NCBI GenBank assembly: GCA_024239075.1
Contig: JANBVI010000029.1
Coordinates: forward strand, 16,812 to 80,811
DNA from: Fischerella sp. CENA71
GTDB taxonomy: Bacteria; Cyanobacteriota; Cyanobacteriia; Cyanobacteriales; Nostocaceae
Length of the DNA: 64,000 nucleotides
Reading direction: 5' to 3'
In this document: positions 45,989-55,923 of the stretch, piece by piece
Position numbering within the stretch: the first letter of the stretch is position 1
Layout of the letters: each line of letters begins with the position of its first letter
The notes under the pieces: model-generated
The model's database searches: none
Told to the model about the DNA's origin: nothing
What the model saw: the letters and a program-made list of their open reading frames with translations, nothing else
Translations under genes and position numbers: made by a program

Positions 45989-46402
45989 ATGCCATTAACC
46001 GTTCGTGTAATTTCCCCAGACAAAACAATCTGGGATGCTCCTGCTGAAGAGGTAATTTTGCCCAGTACCACTGGTCAGCTAGGTATCCTATCTGGACACG
46101 CACCATTATTAACAGCCTTGGATACTGGTGTGATGCGAGTACGTCCTAGTAAAAGTCAAGGCTGGACACCAATTGCTCTTCTAGGTGGATTTGCTGAAGT
46201 TGAAGAAGATGAAGTGACCATTTTGGTCAATGGTGCAGAACGTGGCGACAGCATTGATATTGAGGAAGCTCGTGCTGCTTTTAACGATGCACAAGCCCGT
46301 TTAGGTCAAGTTAAAGAAGGCGATCGCCAAGGTCAAATCCAAGCTAACCAAGCATTTAAACGCGCCCGCGCTCGTTTTCAAGCTGCTGGTGGCATGGTAT
46401 AA
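45989..46402 (+). CDS. atpC: ATP synthase F1 subunit epsilon
   Basis: 137 residues. Starts [21 protein letters not shown] with the beta-sandwich ([31 protein letters not shown]) and the C-terminal two-helix part ([15 protein letters not shown]... [13 protein letters not shown]). It is part of the rotor and regulates ATP hydrolysis. ATG 45989 has AAGGAA 3 bases upstream; in-frame ATG 45968 lies in repeats and is rejected. Cotranscribed with atpD and ended by a strong terminator. Confidence 0.95.
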   Translation: MPLTVRVISPDKTIWDAPAEEVILPSTTGQLGILSGHAPLLTALDTGVMRVRPSKSQGWTPIALLGGFAEVEEDEVTILVNGAERGDSIDIEEARAAFNDAQARLGQVKEGDRQGQIQANQAFKRARARFQAAGGMV

Positions 46403-46405
46403 TTA

Positions 46406-46437
46406 AAAACCCGGTTTCTATAAAGAACCGGGTTTTT
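46406..46437 (+). terminator. Rho-independent terminator after atpC
   Basis: Stem AAAACCCGGTTTC/GAACCGGGTTTT with a short loop and trailing T run, directly after the atpC stop. Confidence 0.92.
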
Positions 46438-46445
46438 AGTTAAGT

Positions 46446-47531
46446 ATGAAATTTTATAAAATGAAAGCAGAGATTTTGGCAAGTTTAGTGGTGGCGATCG
46501 CAACTGGATGTACAAGCTTTGCGACTCCAAATGTACAGCAAGGTAACAACGGCGTCAACACTAATACACCAAGTCAAACGGTTCGAGACGACCAACAGGA
46601 AAATACCTCAACCCTCGCTTCTCAGGGTGAGAACATTCAATCCAGGACGAAAAATTCTTCCAATTCTGCCGAACAGCTCGATCTCCAAGAAGGTATGCCA
46701 TATCAGAAAGCGCGAGAGCTGCTGATTAAACAAGGTTGGCAACCCCATACCCAGGGCGAACCGCCCAATCTGAATAATACTCCTGTGAAAGAATTATTTG
46801 ATTTTGGGTATGAGGAGGTTAAAGACTGCTCAGGGACAGGAGTAGGAGCTTGTCTGTTCGAGTTTACAAATCAAGCCGGAGAACTACTGTCTGTATCGGC
46901 GAGGTTGGCTGACTCCAACAATCTCAAACGGGTGGTTTGGCGTTGGTGGATTGAGAAGGGGACAAATACTAATAAACCAGCCTCACTTTCTGCTGATTAT
47001 CAAGCAAAACCACCGTTTATCGGCACTAGATTTTTTAATTTTCTCGGTGGAAATGGAACTGGTCAATCGATTGCGATCGCAACTGATGGCACCACTATAG
47101 TTAAACTTAACGGCACAGTTAGCAGTTCAGTTCAATATCGCGGGAAATTTTCCAATCCGATCATCTTGCAAGACGGAAGTGGCTTGGGATTACTTATAAA
47201 AGACGATAAAATATACAGCCTGTCGGCTAATGGACAAATAGCCAAAGGTTGTAGAGGTGAAGGAACAGTTTGTGAGTCATCTCTGCTCGAAGCTTCATTT
47301 CCTCCAATTGTAGATGGGTTTTATGTACTCGGAGGAACAGATCAAGGTTTAGAAGTTAGAGGGGAACAATATCGATATTATGACGAGGAAGGAAATCAAG
47401 AGTGGAGACCTATTTCTGAGTTGAATTACGTCAAAGATAGGGTGGTATTCGATGGAAAAAATTATTGGTGTATCCCTCCGAGAAGCGAAGTAGGAGTCTG
47501 TTCTAAAAATGGATGGACTCCATACAGATAG
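46446..47531 (+). CDS. putative lipoprotein with cyanobacterial repeat-like domain
   Basis: 361 residues. Signal with lipobox VVAIATGC near residue 20-22, then a Gln/Asn/Thr-rich linker. A domain at about 75-155 (LQEGMPYQKARELLIKQGWQP, then EELFDFGYEEVKDCSGTG, then CLFEFTNQAGELLSV) is a common cyanobacterial module of unknown function with a conserved Cys pair. The rest is beta-rich. Likely anchored in a membrane facing the periplasm. In-frame Met at 46461 is an alternative start. Confidence 0.65.
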   Translation: MKFYKMKAEILASLVVAIATGCTSFATPNVQQGNNGVNTNTPSQTVRDDQQENTSTLASQGENIQSRTKNSSNSAEQLDLQEGMPYQKARELLIKQGWQPHTQGEPPNLNNTPVKELFDFGYEEVKDCSGTGVGACLFEFTNQAGELLSVSARLADSNNLKRVVWRWWIEKGTNTNKPASLSADYQAKPPFIGTRFFNFLGGNGTGQSIAIATDGTTIVKLNGTVSSSVQYRGKFSNPIILQDGSGLGLLIKDDKIYSLSANGQIAKGCRGEGTVCESSLLEASFPPIVDGFYVLGGTDQGLEVRGEQYRYYDEEGNQEWRPISELNYVKDRVVFDGKNYWCIPPRSEVGVCSKNGWTPYR

Positions 47532-47679
47532 ATAAGTTTTTTCAACATCAAAATTTAATTTTGCCCAAAAATATCTTGAACTGGCAAACTTCTATCAAAA
47601 TAAGAACAAGTTTAAGAAATTAGGGGAAGCCTAAGTGAAGTGATACATTGGATAATTAGTTGCCCAGAGGGGCAAATAT

Positions 47680-49875
47680 ATGGAAGGCTCACAAGATTCC
47701 TCTAATAAAAGTCAACAAAAGCACAATAAGATACTTCGTTTCGCAGCATCTGTAATCACAACTTTGACTCTAGCTGGTAGCATTCATACTGCTAGTGCTA
47801 ATCCGATTAAGAAAGCTATTCCCCAAGAATTCGCCTCAGTCCCAACCCAAATACAGCAGACACAACCAAAGACCGTTCAACTTTCAGAGATATCACCTTG
47901 GGGAGTTATTCCCATTATTGTTGTAGGTGGTGTTGTGATTTTTGTCCCTCTGTTTTTTGGTGGACTGGTTGTAATTGGTGAGCGAGAAGTTGGCGTTGTT
48001 ATTAAAAAATTTACCATTTCTGGACGTGGACTTCCTGCTGGACGCTTAATTGCCATGAATGGCGAAGCTGGTTTTCAGGCTGATACTCTAGCTCCTGGTT
48101 GGCACTGGGGTTATTGGCCTTGGCAATATTCAGTCAAAAAAGAGCCAGTCGTCGTTGTTCCTCAAGGTGAAATTGCCTTGATTGTAGCGGAAGATGGCAC
48201 CCATACCCCACCCGAACGTATTTTGGGCAAGGTTGTAGAATGCGACAATTTCCAAGACGCCCGGAAATTCCTGACTAATGGCGGGGAAAAAGGGCGACAA
48301 ATGGGTTTTCTCACAGCTGGTACTTACCGAATTAACACTGCCCTATTTAAGATCATCACAGCAGCCAACGCTGGCAAACATGGTATGAGTCCAGAACAGT
48401 TGCGGGTGTATAGTGTGGCTGGAGACAAAGTTGGTATTGTCACTACCTTAGATGGTCTTCCTATTCCTGGCGGTGAAATTGCTGGCCCGGTCATCGCCGC
48501 TCACGATAACTTCCAAAATGGACAAAGATTTATTGATGGTGGTGGACGTCGGGGTTTGCAAGAACAGATTTTGCTGTCTGGTTCTTGGAACTTGAATCCT
48601 TGGTTTGTCCAAGTTGAGCAAGTACCGATGACAGAAATTCCCATTGGTTATGTGGGTGTGGTGATTTCGTTTGTCGGTATGGCTCATGAAGATGTGAGTG
48701 GTGCAGCTTTTACCCACGGGAATTTAGTTAATCAAGGACACAAAGGTGTTTGGGTAGAACCACTTTATCCAGGTAAGCACCCAGTTAATACCCGCGTCAT
48801 GAAGATTGAATTAGTGCCAACAACCAATATTGTTTTAAATTGGTCGGGTCGCACTGAACGTCATAATTATGATGCCAAACTTGGTTCTTTAACAGTACGT
48901 TCCAAAGACGGGTTTGCTTTTGACTTGGAAATTGCCCAAATTATTCACGTTGGTGCTTTGGATGCTCCTAAGGTGATTTCCCGTGTGGGTTCGATGCAGA
49001 ATTTAGTAGACCATGTATTGGAACCAACGATTGGGAACTATTTCCGCAACTCAGCCCAAGATTACACCGTACTTGATTTCTTGAGCGCCCGTAGTGAACG
49101 GCAAGCAGAAGCTGCCGATTTTATTAGAGTAGCGCTGCGGGCTTATGACGTACAGGCGATCGATACCTTGATTGGTGATATTCAACCACCTGCAACGTTG
49201 ATGCAAACGCAAACAGACCGAAAAATTGCCGAAGAACAACGTAAAACTTTTGAAGTTCAGCAGCAGGCGCAAACTCAAAGACAGCAACTAGTAAGGGAAA
49301 CAGCTTTGGCTGATATCCAACAAGATATGGTGAAGTCTGAGCAGGGTGTAAAAATTGCCGAACTCAAAGCGCAAGCTGACATTCAGCAAGAAGCGGTGAA
49401 ATCTGAGCAAGGTGTAAAAATTGCTGAACTCAAAGCGAATGCTAAAGTTAAAGAAACTACAGGGGAAGCCCAAGCGATTCGTTTAAGAGCCGACGCCGAA
49501 GCCCAATCTCTACGACTCAAAAGCCTTGCTGAAGCCGAAGCTATCCGTGCAACTGGTAACGCCAAAGCAGAAGCTTACCGGGCTGGGGTGGAAGCTTTGG
49601 GTTCACAAGGTTACACAGCAATGCAACTCATGCAAATTATAGGCGATCGCCACGTCCGTCTCATCCCTGATGTCTTAGTTGGTACTAACAATGGTACTAG
49701 CAACGGTTTGGTAGATGGGTTACTTTCGATGATTCTCTGGAATCAAACAACTAAACCAGGCGAAGTCATATCACCGTTGCAGCCGAAACCACCAGTTACC
49801 CAACCAGAATCAGTTCAACCAAATGGTAATTCACCCGTGGTTGTTGATTTTCCATTGGATGGAAATGTTGGTTAG
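47680..49875 (+). CDS. flotillin-like SPFH/band 7 protein
   Basis: 731 residues. N-terminal signal-like helix (about 20-40) and a second strong membrane helix (about 73-97, WGVIPIIVVGGVVIFVPLFFGGLVV), then an SPFH/band 7 region beginning GEREVGVVIKKF and including KDGFAFDLEIAQIIHVGALDAPKVISRVGS. The C-terminus has the flotillin-type Ala/Glu-rich coiled coil (about 515-640) with repeated VKSEQGVKIAELKA units. Likely oligomerises as a membrane scaffold. Longer N-terminus than classical flotillins. Confidence 0.8.
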   Translation: MEGSQDSSNKSQQKHNKILRFAASVITTLTLAGSIHTASANPIKKAIPQEFASVPTQIQQTQPKTVQLSEISPWGVIPIIVVGGVVIFVPLFFGGLVVIGEREVGVVIKKFTISGRGLPAGRLIAMNGEAGFQADTLAPGWHWGYWPWQYSVKKEPVVVVPQGEIALIVAEDGTHTPPERILGKVVECDNFQDARKFLTNGGEKGRQMGFLTAGTYRINTALFKIITAANAGKHGMSPEQLRVYSVAGDKVGIVTTLDGLPIPGGEIAGPVIAAHDNFQNGQRFIDGGGRRGLQEQILLSGSWNLNPWFVQVEQVPMTEIPIGYVGVVISFVGMAHEDVSGAAFTHGNLVNQGHKGVWVEPLYPGKHPVNTRVMKIELVPTTNIVLNWSGRTERHNYDAKLGSLTVRSKDGFAFDLEIAQIIHVGALDAPKVISRVGSMQNLVDHVLEPTIGNYFRNSAQDYTVLDFLSARSERQAEAADFIRVALRAYDVQAIDTLIGDIQPPATLMQTQTDRKIAEEQRKTFEVQQQAQTQRQQLVRETALADIQQDMVKSEQGVKIAELKAQADIQQEAVKSEQGVKIAELKANAKVKETTGEAQAIRLRADAEAQSLRLKSLAEAEAIRATGNAKAEAYRAGVEALGSQGYTAMQLMQIIGDRHVRLIPDVLVGTNNGTSNGLVDGLLSMILWNQTTKPGEVISPLQPKPPVTQPESVQPNGNSPVVVDFPLDGNVG

Positions 49876-49882
49876 ATAAATT

Positions 49883-49940
49883 AGTTTGTAGTGAGCGTTT
49901 TAATGCTCAGTTTTAAGCACTAAAGTACTTACTACGAACT
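49883..49940. repeat. dispersed hairpin element, second copy
   Basis: Ends AGTTTGTAGTGAG and CTTACTACGAACT pair, as in the copy at 7399-7455; the inside differs. Sits between the SPFH gene and the WD40-kinase start. Confidence 0.7.
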
Positions 49941-49953
49941 AAATCAAAAACAA

Positions 49954-51741
49954 TTGTTTTGTGATTTCAAAATAGTGTTATTACACGAACGCTATCGCTT
50001 AATTAAACAAATTGGTCAAGGGGGAGATTGCCAAACTTTTATCGGTGTAGATGAAGGTCAATCTCTCCCATTTTTTTGTGTTGTCCAACAATTTGCCAAA
50101 CAAGATTATACACCTGAAACTTTTGGACAAACAGCACAGCGATTAGAGGAATTGGGCAAACATCCACAAATTCCCAAAGTAGTATCATACTTTGATGAAA
50201 ATGATCATTTTTATTTAGTACAAGAGTTGATTGAGGGTAAAAATTTAGCTGCTTTGGTAGAAGAACAGGGAGCTTTTGATGAAACTCAAATTTGGCAAGT
50301 TTTAGAAAGTTTGTTGCCTGTGATTAAATTTATTAGCGATCGCGATGTGATTCACTGTGATATTAAACCGGAAAATATTATTTTGGGGTCTTCTGGTAAG
50401 TTCACAAAACAGAATCTATTTTTAGTTGATTTTAGTACAGCCAACTTACTCTCAGAGCGGCAAATATCAGAGCCAAAAAGCTTAGGTAGTCCAGAATATG
50501 CTGCACCAGAACAAACTCAAGGTCATGCTGTTTTTGCTAGTGATCTTTATAGTTTGGGCGTAACTTGTATTTACTTACTCACCCATATTTCTCCTTTTGA
50601 TTTATTTGATATTGCTAATAATTCCTGGGTTTGGCAACAATATTTAACCCTGAAGGTGAGCGATCGCTTAGTTAAAATAATTAACAAACTGATAGAGATT
50701 GATGTAAATCATCGCTTTCAGTCAGCTGATGAAGTCATGCAAGCGCTGGGTATGTATTCGCCTCAAAATCTACGAGTCTGGGAACAAGGCAAAATTCAAA
50801 ATCGTGTACAAGAATGCTTGCATACTCTAACTGGATATTCAACTGTTTTGAGCAGTGTAAATTCTATTGCGATTAGTCCTGATGGTCAAATATTAGCCAG
50901 TGGTCATGATGATAAAACAATTAAATTGTGGAATTTAAACACCTACAAACTCATCTCTACTTTAACTGGCCATTCTCAAGCTGTGAAATCAGTTGCTTTC
51001 AGCCCCAAGGAAAATATTTTGGTCACAGCAAGCGATGATAGAACTATTAAATTATGGAATCTGACCACATTTGAGGAAATTTGTACTCTTTTGGGACACT
51101 CAAGCGCTGTCAAATCAGTTGCGTTTAACCTTGGGGGAATTTTAGCCAGTGGCAGCTGGGATAAAACAGTTAAACTTTGGAATATCACAACAGCTGAAGA
51201 AATAGGGACTTTAGCTGGACATCAGTTACAAGTAAGTGCTGTTGCATTTCATCCTCAAAATCAACTACTTGCTAGTGCTAGTTTTGACAGAAAAATTCGT
51301 CTCTGGGATTTGTCTTCGCTTCACACGCAAACCCAGCAAAAAATTGAAAACTGCCCATGCTACAGCCTTTGTGGTCATGCATGGGCAGTTTTGACAGTCG
51401 CCTTCAGTCCCGACGGTAAAATCTTGGCAACTGGTAGCGATGATAACACTATCAAATTGTGGGATGTAAATACTGGTCAGGTAATTCACACACTACTAGG
51501 CCATTCTTGGTCTGTTCTAGCAGTAGCTTTTAGCGCTGATGGCGAAACGCTAATTAGTGGGAGTAGAGACAATACACTCAAGCTTTGGAGAGTTTGTACA
51601 GGAGAAGAAATTGCTACTCTCACTGGACATGTGGATTCAGTAACTACTGTTGTTGTCAACCCTGTTGCACAAATAATTGTAAGTGGCAGCAGGGATAAAA
51701 CTATCAAGCTATGGCAGCTTGTACAACAGCAAAGTGGTTAA
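49954..51741 (+). CDS. Hanks-type kinase-like protein with seven WD40 repeats
   Basis: About 595 residues. The N-terminal kinase domain (about 10-260) has changed key residues: the ATP-binding Lys expected after CVV is Gln45, HRD is HCD (134-136, Asp136 kept), and DFG is DFS (159-161). The APE segment (YAAPEQ) is intact. Seven WD40 repeats follow (about 290-590), each ending in a D-x-TIKLW motif, enough for a closed propeller. It may be a pseudokinase scaffold. Start is TTG 49954 or GTG 49975; no ribosome site helps decide. Soluble, cytosolic. Confidence 0.82.
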   Translation: MFCDFKIVLLHERYRLIKQIGQGGDCQTFIGVDEGQSLPFFCVVQQFAKQDYTPETFGQTAQRLEELGKHPQIPKVVSYFDENDHFYLVQELIEGKNLAALVEEQGAFDETQIWQVLESLLPVIKFISDRDVIHCDIKPENIILGSSGKFTKQNLFLVDFSTANLLSERQISEPKSLGSPEYAAPEQTQGHAVFASDLYSLGVTCIYLLTHISPFDLFDIANNSWVWQQYLTLKVSDRLVKIINKLIEIDVNHRFQSADEVMQALGMYSPQNLRVWEQGKIQNRVQECLHTLTGYSTVLSSVNSIAISPDGQILASGHDDKTIKLWNLNTYKLISTLTGHSQAVKSVAFSPKENILVTASDDRTIKLWNLTTFEEICTLLGHSSAVKSVAFNLGGILASGSWDKTVKLWNITTAEEIGTLAGHQLQVSAVAFHPQNQLLASASFDRKIRLWDLSSLHTQTQQKIENCPCYSLCGHAWAVLTVAFSPDGKILATGSDDNTIKLWDVNTGQVIHTLLGHSWSVLAVAFSADGETLISGSRDNTLKLWRVCTGEEIATLTGHVDSVTTVVVNPVAQIIVSGSRDKTIKLWQLVQQQSG

Positions 51742-51751
51742 TCTCGCAGTA

Positions 51752-52051
51752 CTAGGCGCTACCTGTGAAAGCAACATCGGGAAATTTCCCTTGCGCTTCT
51801 GACATTGGGCGGTTTCTACCTTCCTCTTGCCAGTAGTTGATAACTTCGGTAGCTTTATTGAGTAACTCTACCCGATCTACCTCAGTAATCCAGTGTTTTG
51901 ACTCTAGCTCTTTTTTTAGTTCTTCCCAGGCGTCATTTCTGGGCCAGAAAAAGTACTTTGTCAAAGGACTAGTACCTTTACCTACCACCTGATCAACTGC
52001 CAAGGCGACGTTTTCGTCTAACCACAAAATTTTCAAAATGAACTTTGACAA
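51752..52051 (-). CDS. ycf65: 30S ribosomal protein PSRP-3 (Ycf65)
   Basis: 99 residues from TTG 52051, starting [21 protein letters not shown] as in PSRP-3/Ycf65, with [22 protein letters not shown] and [12 protein letters not shown] plastid-specific 30S protein conserved in cyanobacteria and found on the small ribosomal subunit. GGAGGTG lies about 3 bases before the TTG; this decides the start over TTG 52078 and GTG 52057, which overlaps that site. Confidence 0.85.
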   Translation of the reverse strand: MSKFILKILWLDENVALAVDQVVGKGTSPLTKYFFWPRNDAWEELKKELESKHWITEVDRVELLNKATEVINYWQEEGRNRPMSEAQGKFPDVAFTGSA

Positions 52052-52206
52052 TCGCACCTCCGCGAAATTTCCGCGCAATACTTACTAACAACAGCGATCG
52101 CTTATTCTATCGCAATCCTTGCCCGGTGGACAAATTGAATGAGGAGATTGGGGATCGGGGAGTGGGGGAAGTGTGGGAAGTGTGGGAAGTGTGGGGAGTA
52201 ATGTAG

Positions 52207-52226
52207 AGACGCGATTCATCGCGTCT
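52207..52226. repeat. palindrome of the GAGACGCG family
   Basis: Arms AGACGCGAT and ATCGCGTCT around TC, flanked by GTGTGGGGAG repeats. Related to 7263-7286. Confidence 0.7.
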
Positions 52227-52240
52227 GGGAGTGTGGGGAG

Positions 52241-52290
52241 AATAACCAATGTCCAATAACAAATGACAAGTAACAAATGACAAATGACTA
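52241..52290 (+). repeat. 7-mer AATGACA/AATAACA repeats at a start codon
   Basis: The array ends in the first in-frame ATG (52284) of the HAD gene. Confidence 0.75.
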
Positions 52291-53072
52291 TGAATATAAT
52301 TGTGATTTTTGATATTGATGGTGTTGTGCGCGATGTGAGTGGTTCTTATCGTCGTGCGATCGCAGATACGGTGGAACATTTCACTCAAGGTGAGTATCGC
52401 CCTACACCAATAGATATTGACAAATTAAAGTCTGAAGGAGTTTGGAATAATGATTGGCAAGCTTCCCAAGAGCTAATCTATCGGTATTTTGAAGCTCAAG
52501 GACAGTCCCGCGAACAATTGAGATTGGATTACAAAAATATTGTTGCTTTTTTTCAAGCTCGTTATCGAGGTACTGATCCTGAAAATTTCACTGGCTATAT
52601 TTGTGATGAACCTTTATTGTTAAGTCCTAGCTATCTCGAACAACTGACTTTAGCTGGTATTGCTTGGGGATTTTTCAGTGGTGCAACTCGTGGTTCTGCT
52701 AACTACGTTTTGCAAGGTCGCCTCGGTTTACAATCTCCGGTATTAATTGCGATGGAAGATGCACCAGGAAAACCAGATCCAACGGGACTTTTCGCTACTG
52801 TTCGCCTGTTGGAAGATGATTTTGACAAATCATCATTAATAGTGTATGTGGGAGATACAGTAGCTGACATGTATACAGTAGAGAGAGCGCGTCAGACATC
52901 GCTCCAACCCGAAAAAACTTGGATTGGTGTGGGTGTACTACCGCCACATGTCCAGGAAACAACAGCACGGCGTGATGCTTATGCTGAGACTCTGCGCCAA
53001 GCAGGAGCAGCTATAGTTTTGAATAATGTGCAGGAACTGACGCCAAGAAGGATTTTAGAATTAGTTTCGTAA
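52290..53072 (+). CDS. TIGR01548-type HAD family hydrolase
   Basis: About 260 residues. HAD motif I DIDGV (residues 8-12), motif II in WGFFSGATRG, Lys in GKPDPTG and motif III VYVGDTVADM. The length and sequence fit the cyanobacterial subfamily IA hydrolase group TIGR01548. Probably a small-molecule phosphatase; substrate unknown. ATG 52290 is favoured over 52284, which lies in a repeat. Confidence 0.85.
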   Translation: MNIIVIFDIDGVVRDVSGSYRRAIADTVEHFTQGEYRPTPIDIDKLKSEGVWNNDWQASQELIYRYFEAQGQSREQLRLDYKNIVAFFQARYRGTDPENFTGYICDEPLLLSPSYLEQLTLAGIAWGFFSGATRGSANYVLQGRLGLQSPVLIAMEDAPGKPDPTGLFATVRLLEDDFDKSSLIVYVGDTVADMYTVERARQTSLQPEKTWIGVGVLPPHVQETTARRDAYAETLRQAGAAIVLNNVQELTPRRILELVS

Positions 53073-53131
53073 AGGACTATTCTTAGGAGGTGCGTTAGGC
53101 GTTATGCCATAATGCACCCTACTTGTGACTT

Positions 53132-54076
53132 TTATGTTATGGCGATCGCAATTTTTCCCACAGCACGTCCAGTTTCGCTATAAGTATGAGCTGCGGCTAT
53201 TTCTTGCAAGGGATAGGTGCGATCAATCACTATACGGAGTTTATCGGCTTCAATCAATTCTTTCAGATAAATTAAATCTTGAGCTTTGGGCGATTCCAGC
53301 ACTAATTTGGCTTTTTTCCCAGGAATAAATTTTGTCACAATTCCCGGCAGAATATTTTCCGGGGTGGGTAGCGTAGTCACGTAAATTCCGTTAGGCTTTA
53401 ATACTTTTTTGCAATCAAAAAAAGACCGCTTTCCAACTGTGTCAAAAATAATATCGTATTGCACTGGTTCTTGAGTGAAATCTTGCTGCGTGTAATCGAT
53501 GACGCGATCTGCTCCTAAAGATTTCAAAAAGTCTAGGTTTTTTGTACTGCAAACACCAGTCACTTCTGCACCCAGTATCTTGGCAATTTGTACAGCGAAA
53601 GTACCCACACCACCAGAAGCACCATTAATTAAAACAGCTTGCCCAGGTTTAATGTTGCCTTGGTCTCGCAGTCCTTGTAAAGCAGTCAGTCCAGCGACGG
53701 GTATAGAAGCTGCTTCTGTATAGCTGATATTTGTGGGTTTGAGAGCAGCACAATTTTCTGGTACTGCTACAAATTCGGCGTAAGCACCTGCATTTGGTGG
53801 TTTGAGAGTGCCGTAAATTGAATCTCCGATTGTGAAGCGTGTAACATTAGCACCAACTTCCACGACTTCACCTGCCAAATCAAGTCCCAGAATCATGGGG
53901 AATTTATTACCTGTGACAATTTTCAACATTCCCTTGCGAATTTTCCAATCAGCAGGGTTAATACAACTGGCGTGAACTTTCACAAGTAATTCGTCAGCTT
54001 TGATTGTTGGTGGTGCTACATCTTCATATTGCAACACATCAGCAGAACCATACCGATGAATGACAGCTGCTTTCAT
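53132..54076 (-). CDS. NAD(P)-dependent MDR oxidoreductase (quinone oxidoreductase-like)
   Basis: 314 residues of the zinc-independent medium-chain dehydrogenase group. GroES-like N-terminus (SCINPADWKIRKGM), then the cofactor motif NGASGGVGTFAVQIAKILGAEVTGVCSTKN (about 150-180). No zinc-ligand set is visible. It would reduce quinones or activated enones with NADPH. Downstream of its own AT-rich promoter; convergent with the HAD gene. Confidence 0.85.
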   Translation of the reverse strand: MKAAVIHRYGSADVLQYEDVAPPTIKADELLVKVHASCINPADWKIRKGMLKIVTGNKFPMILGLDLAGEVVEVGANVTRFTIGDSIYGTLKPPNAGAYAEFVAVPENCAALKPTNISYTEAASIPVAGLTALQGLRDQGNIKPGQAVLINGASGGVGTFAVQIAKILGAEVTGVCSTKNLDFLKSLGADRVIDYTQQDFTQEPVQYDIIFDTVGKRSFFDCKKVLKPNGIYVTTLPTPENILPGIVTKFIPGKKAKLVLESPKAQDLIYLKELIEADKLRIVIDRTYPLQEIAAAHTYSETGRAVGKIAIAIT

Positions 54077-54206
54077 CCTTTTTCTCCCGGTATGCGAATT
54101 ATGAATTCACTGAATTTACTATAGTTAATTATTTTTCAGTCCACAACTTTCTTTAGAAAGGGAATAAGGGGTGGCTTTAAACTAGATTTCTTGCACGAAG
54201 GACTCG

Positions 54207-55292
54207 TCAAGTCCAATAAAGAATCCGACCTTGGGGAAAGCGTTTAGTAATCTCGTCCTCAAAAAAGCGGCGTAGTTTCTTCATTGTGTCAGCGTCGTAG
54301 ACATATTTCGTACCACCAAACTTGTTGCGCTTGACGCTGCGTGTGGCTTCGTCCATGTCGAGCTTTGATTGAGGATACCACGTCTGTAACACTTCTTTTG
54401 ATCCAGGCGTAAAGCGATGGGAAATTAGCTCAAAAGTTAGGTCACATTCAAAATCTAGTGCCTCACTTATAGAATCCAATAAGTGAGTATAATGTTCAGT
54501 CCAATTGTCTGTAGGCATAATTGGTGCAATCACCAAACCTACTGGATACCCACCACCACCTTGAGTCCGGGGTAATGCTAATTTTCTTAATGCTTGCAGT
54601 CGAGAAGCTACTGATGCTGTACCACCCTCAAATCGACCGGAAATAGGTGCAGCATTAACGCTGATGCGACAGCGTGTATGACCATTGTGGGGTAAGTCAA
54701 GTAATTCATCTACTTGATCAAACTTGGAAACCCAGCGCAGATGTCCGTTTTCAGTTGTGCCAAAATAACGGATGCATTCAGATAAGCTACCTGTTAAATG
54801 CTCAATGCCCAATGGATCAGTGTAGCAACTAACTTCAAAACTCGTGGTTTTGTCTGGAAGTAAGTAAGCTGAAAGGTTTTCCAATATTTGTGGTAAGTTG
54901 GCAAAGACGCGGATAACTGGCGCCCCTTGTAAACTACCTGCTAAATAACAGTATTGGCAATGTGCAGGACAGCCTTCAGCAATATGAAATTGCCAGTCAG
55001 CTGATGGGGGGATAGGACTAAGCTTAAAAGAACTGGGTGGAGCTGTGACGACTGCAAGGGTACGTTTGGAAATATTATAAGTTTCGCGATCGCTCTCTCC
55101 ACGTAGATTGGTTAGACGGTTTCGAGATAACTTTTTAACTGGTAAGTCCAGTGATTCTACACGCTCTAGGATCTTTTGACCGTAAGACTCTTCTAAAGCA
55201 GCGGGCGTAAATAAAACACGTTCTGGCATCCACAAACGAGGCTTACGCGCTTCAAGATGTGATGAAGTCTTTGCCGTTGGTATGACGTGCAT
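54207..55292 (-). CDS. radical SAM protein of the spore photoproduct lyase family
   Basis: 361 residues. The iron-sulfur motif CPAHCQYCY (CX3CX2C, about 109-117), then VSCYTDPLGIEHLTG and SKFDQVDELLDL, match the SplB-like family that also occurs in non-sporulating bacteria. In spore formers SplB repairs spore photoproduct; here a DNA photodamage role is possible but unproven. A Met at 55292 gives the full-length protein. Confidence 0.75.
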   Translation of the reverse strand: MHVIPTAKTSSHLEARKPRLWMPERVLFTPAALEESYGQKILERVESLDLPVKKLSRNRLTNLRGESDRETYNISKRTLAVVTAPPSSFKLSPIPPSADWQFHIAEGCPAHCQYCYLAGSLQGAPVIRVFANLPQILENLSAYLLPDKTTSFEVSCYTDPLGIEHLTGSLSECIRYFGTTENGHLRWVSKFDQVDELLDLPHNGHTRCRISVNAAPISGRFEGGTASVASRLQALRKLALPRTQGGGGYPVGLVIAPIMPTDNWTEHYTHLLDSISEALDFECDLTFELISHRFTPGSKEVLQTWYPQSKLDMDEATRSVKRNKFGGTKYVYDADTMKKLRRFFEDEITKRFPQGRILYWT

Positions 55293-55376
55293 GAAAATTT
55301 ATTCTCTTCAACTGCTGTAAACAATCCAGAATTCGGAATTCTTTAATTTGTAATTAAGAATTCCGAATTGAGTTGA

Positions 55377-55733
55377 CTAATTTTCTAGAACCTGGCGGAT
55401 ACGGCGTTCCAACCGTTCTAAATCCAAACCGCCTTCATCACGACTGATACGACGCACAGTCGAATTAACATTGCCTAAGTCTGCTAATAAATCTTGCAGA
55501 ATTTCTTGCTGTTGACGTGCTTGGGTAACTTCACGCGGTTCTTGTACTAAGTCGCGGATGATAGTATCTTCAGCTCTAGAGGCAATAATTGGGTCAGTTT
55601 GTCCCTCTAAATAAACAAAGGTTCGCCGTCCTGGCCCGCGCTCTTCTTCAATTGGTATAACTGTTGTTACTTGATCTGAGCGCACATATTTTCCAAATCC
55701 AAGATGGACTAGTACTGATGACTGTATTTTCAT
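55377..55733 (-). CDS. RemA/DUF370-like protein
   Basis: 118 residues. The first 60, VLVHLGFGKYVRSDQVTTVIPIEEERGPGRRTFVYLEG then DPIIASRAEDTII, resemble the RemA/DUF370 fold (LxNIGFGN... RR... ILS) used by a small DNA-binding matrix regulator in Bacillus. A helical C-terminus (about 65-118, rich in Gln, Arg and Glu) is extra. DNA binding is an inference. Lies 84 bases after the end of the SPL-like gene, same strand order. Confidence 0.5.
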   Translation of the reverse strand: MKIQSSVLVHLGFGKYVRSDQVTTVIPIEEERGPGRRTFVYLEGQTDPIIASRAEDTIIRDLVQEPREVTQARQQQEILQDLLADLGNVNSTVRRISRDEGGLDLERLERRIRQVLEN

Positions 55734-55923
55734 TTAAATAATGTAGTGTTTATTTATTCTCTTACTTCTATTTTAATTTCTAGCAAAATGTCTCAACAGC
55801 TATAATTGGAGCGGGTTCTACCCTAATTAAGAGTAGTAGTTTCCTGTTGCAATTTTTGTTTTCTTGAAAAGAGACGATTGGGGATCGGAAGGGGACAAGG
55901 AGGACAAGAGAGACAAAGGAATA

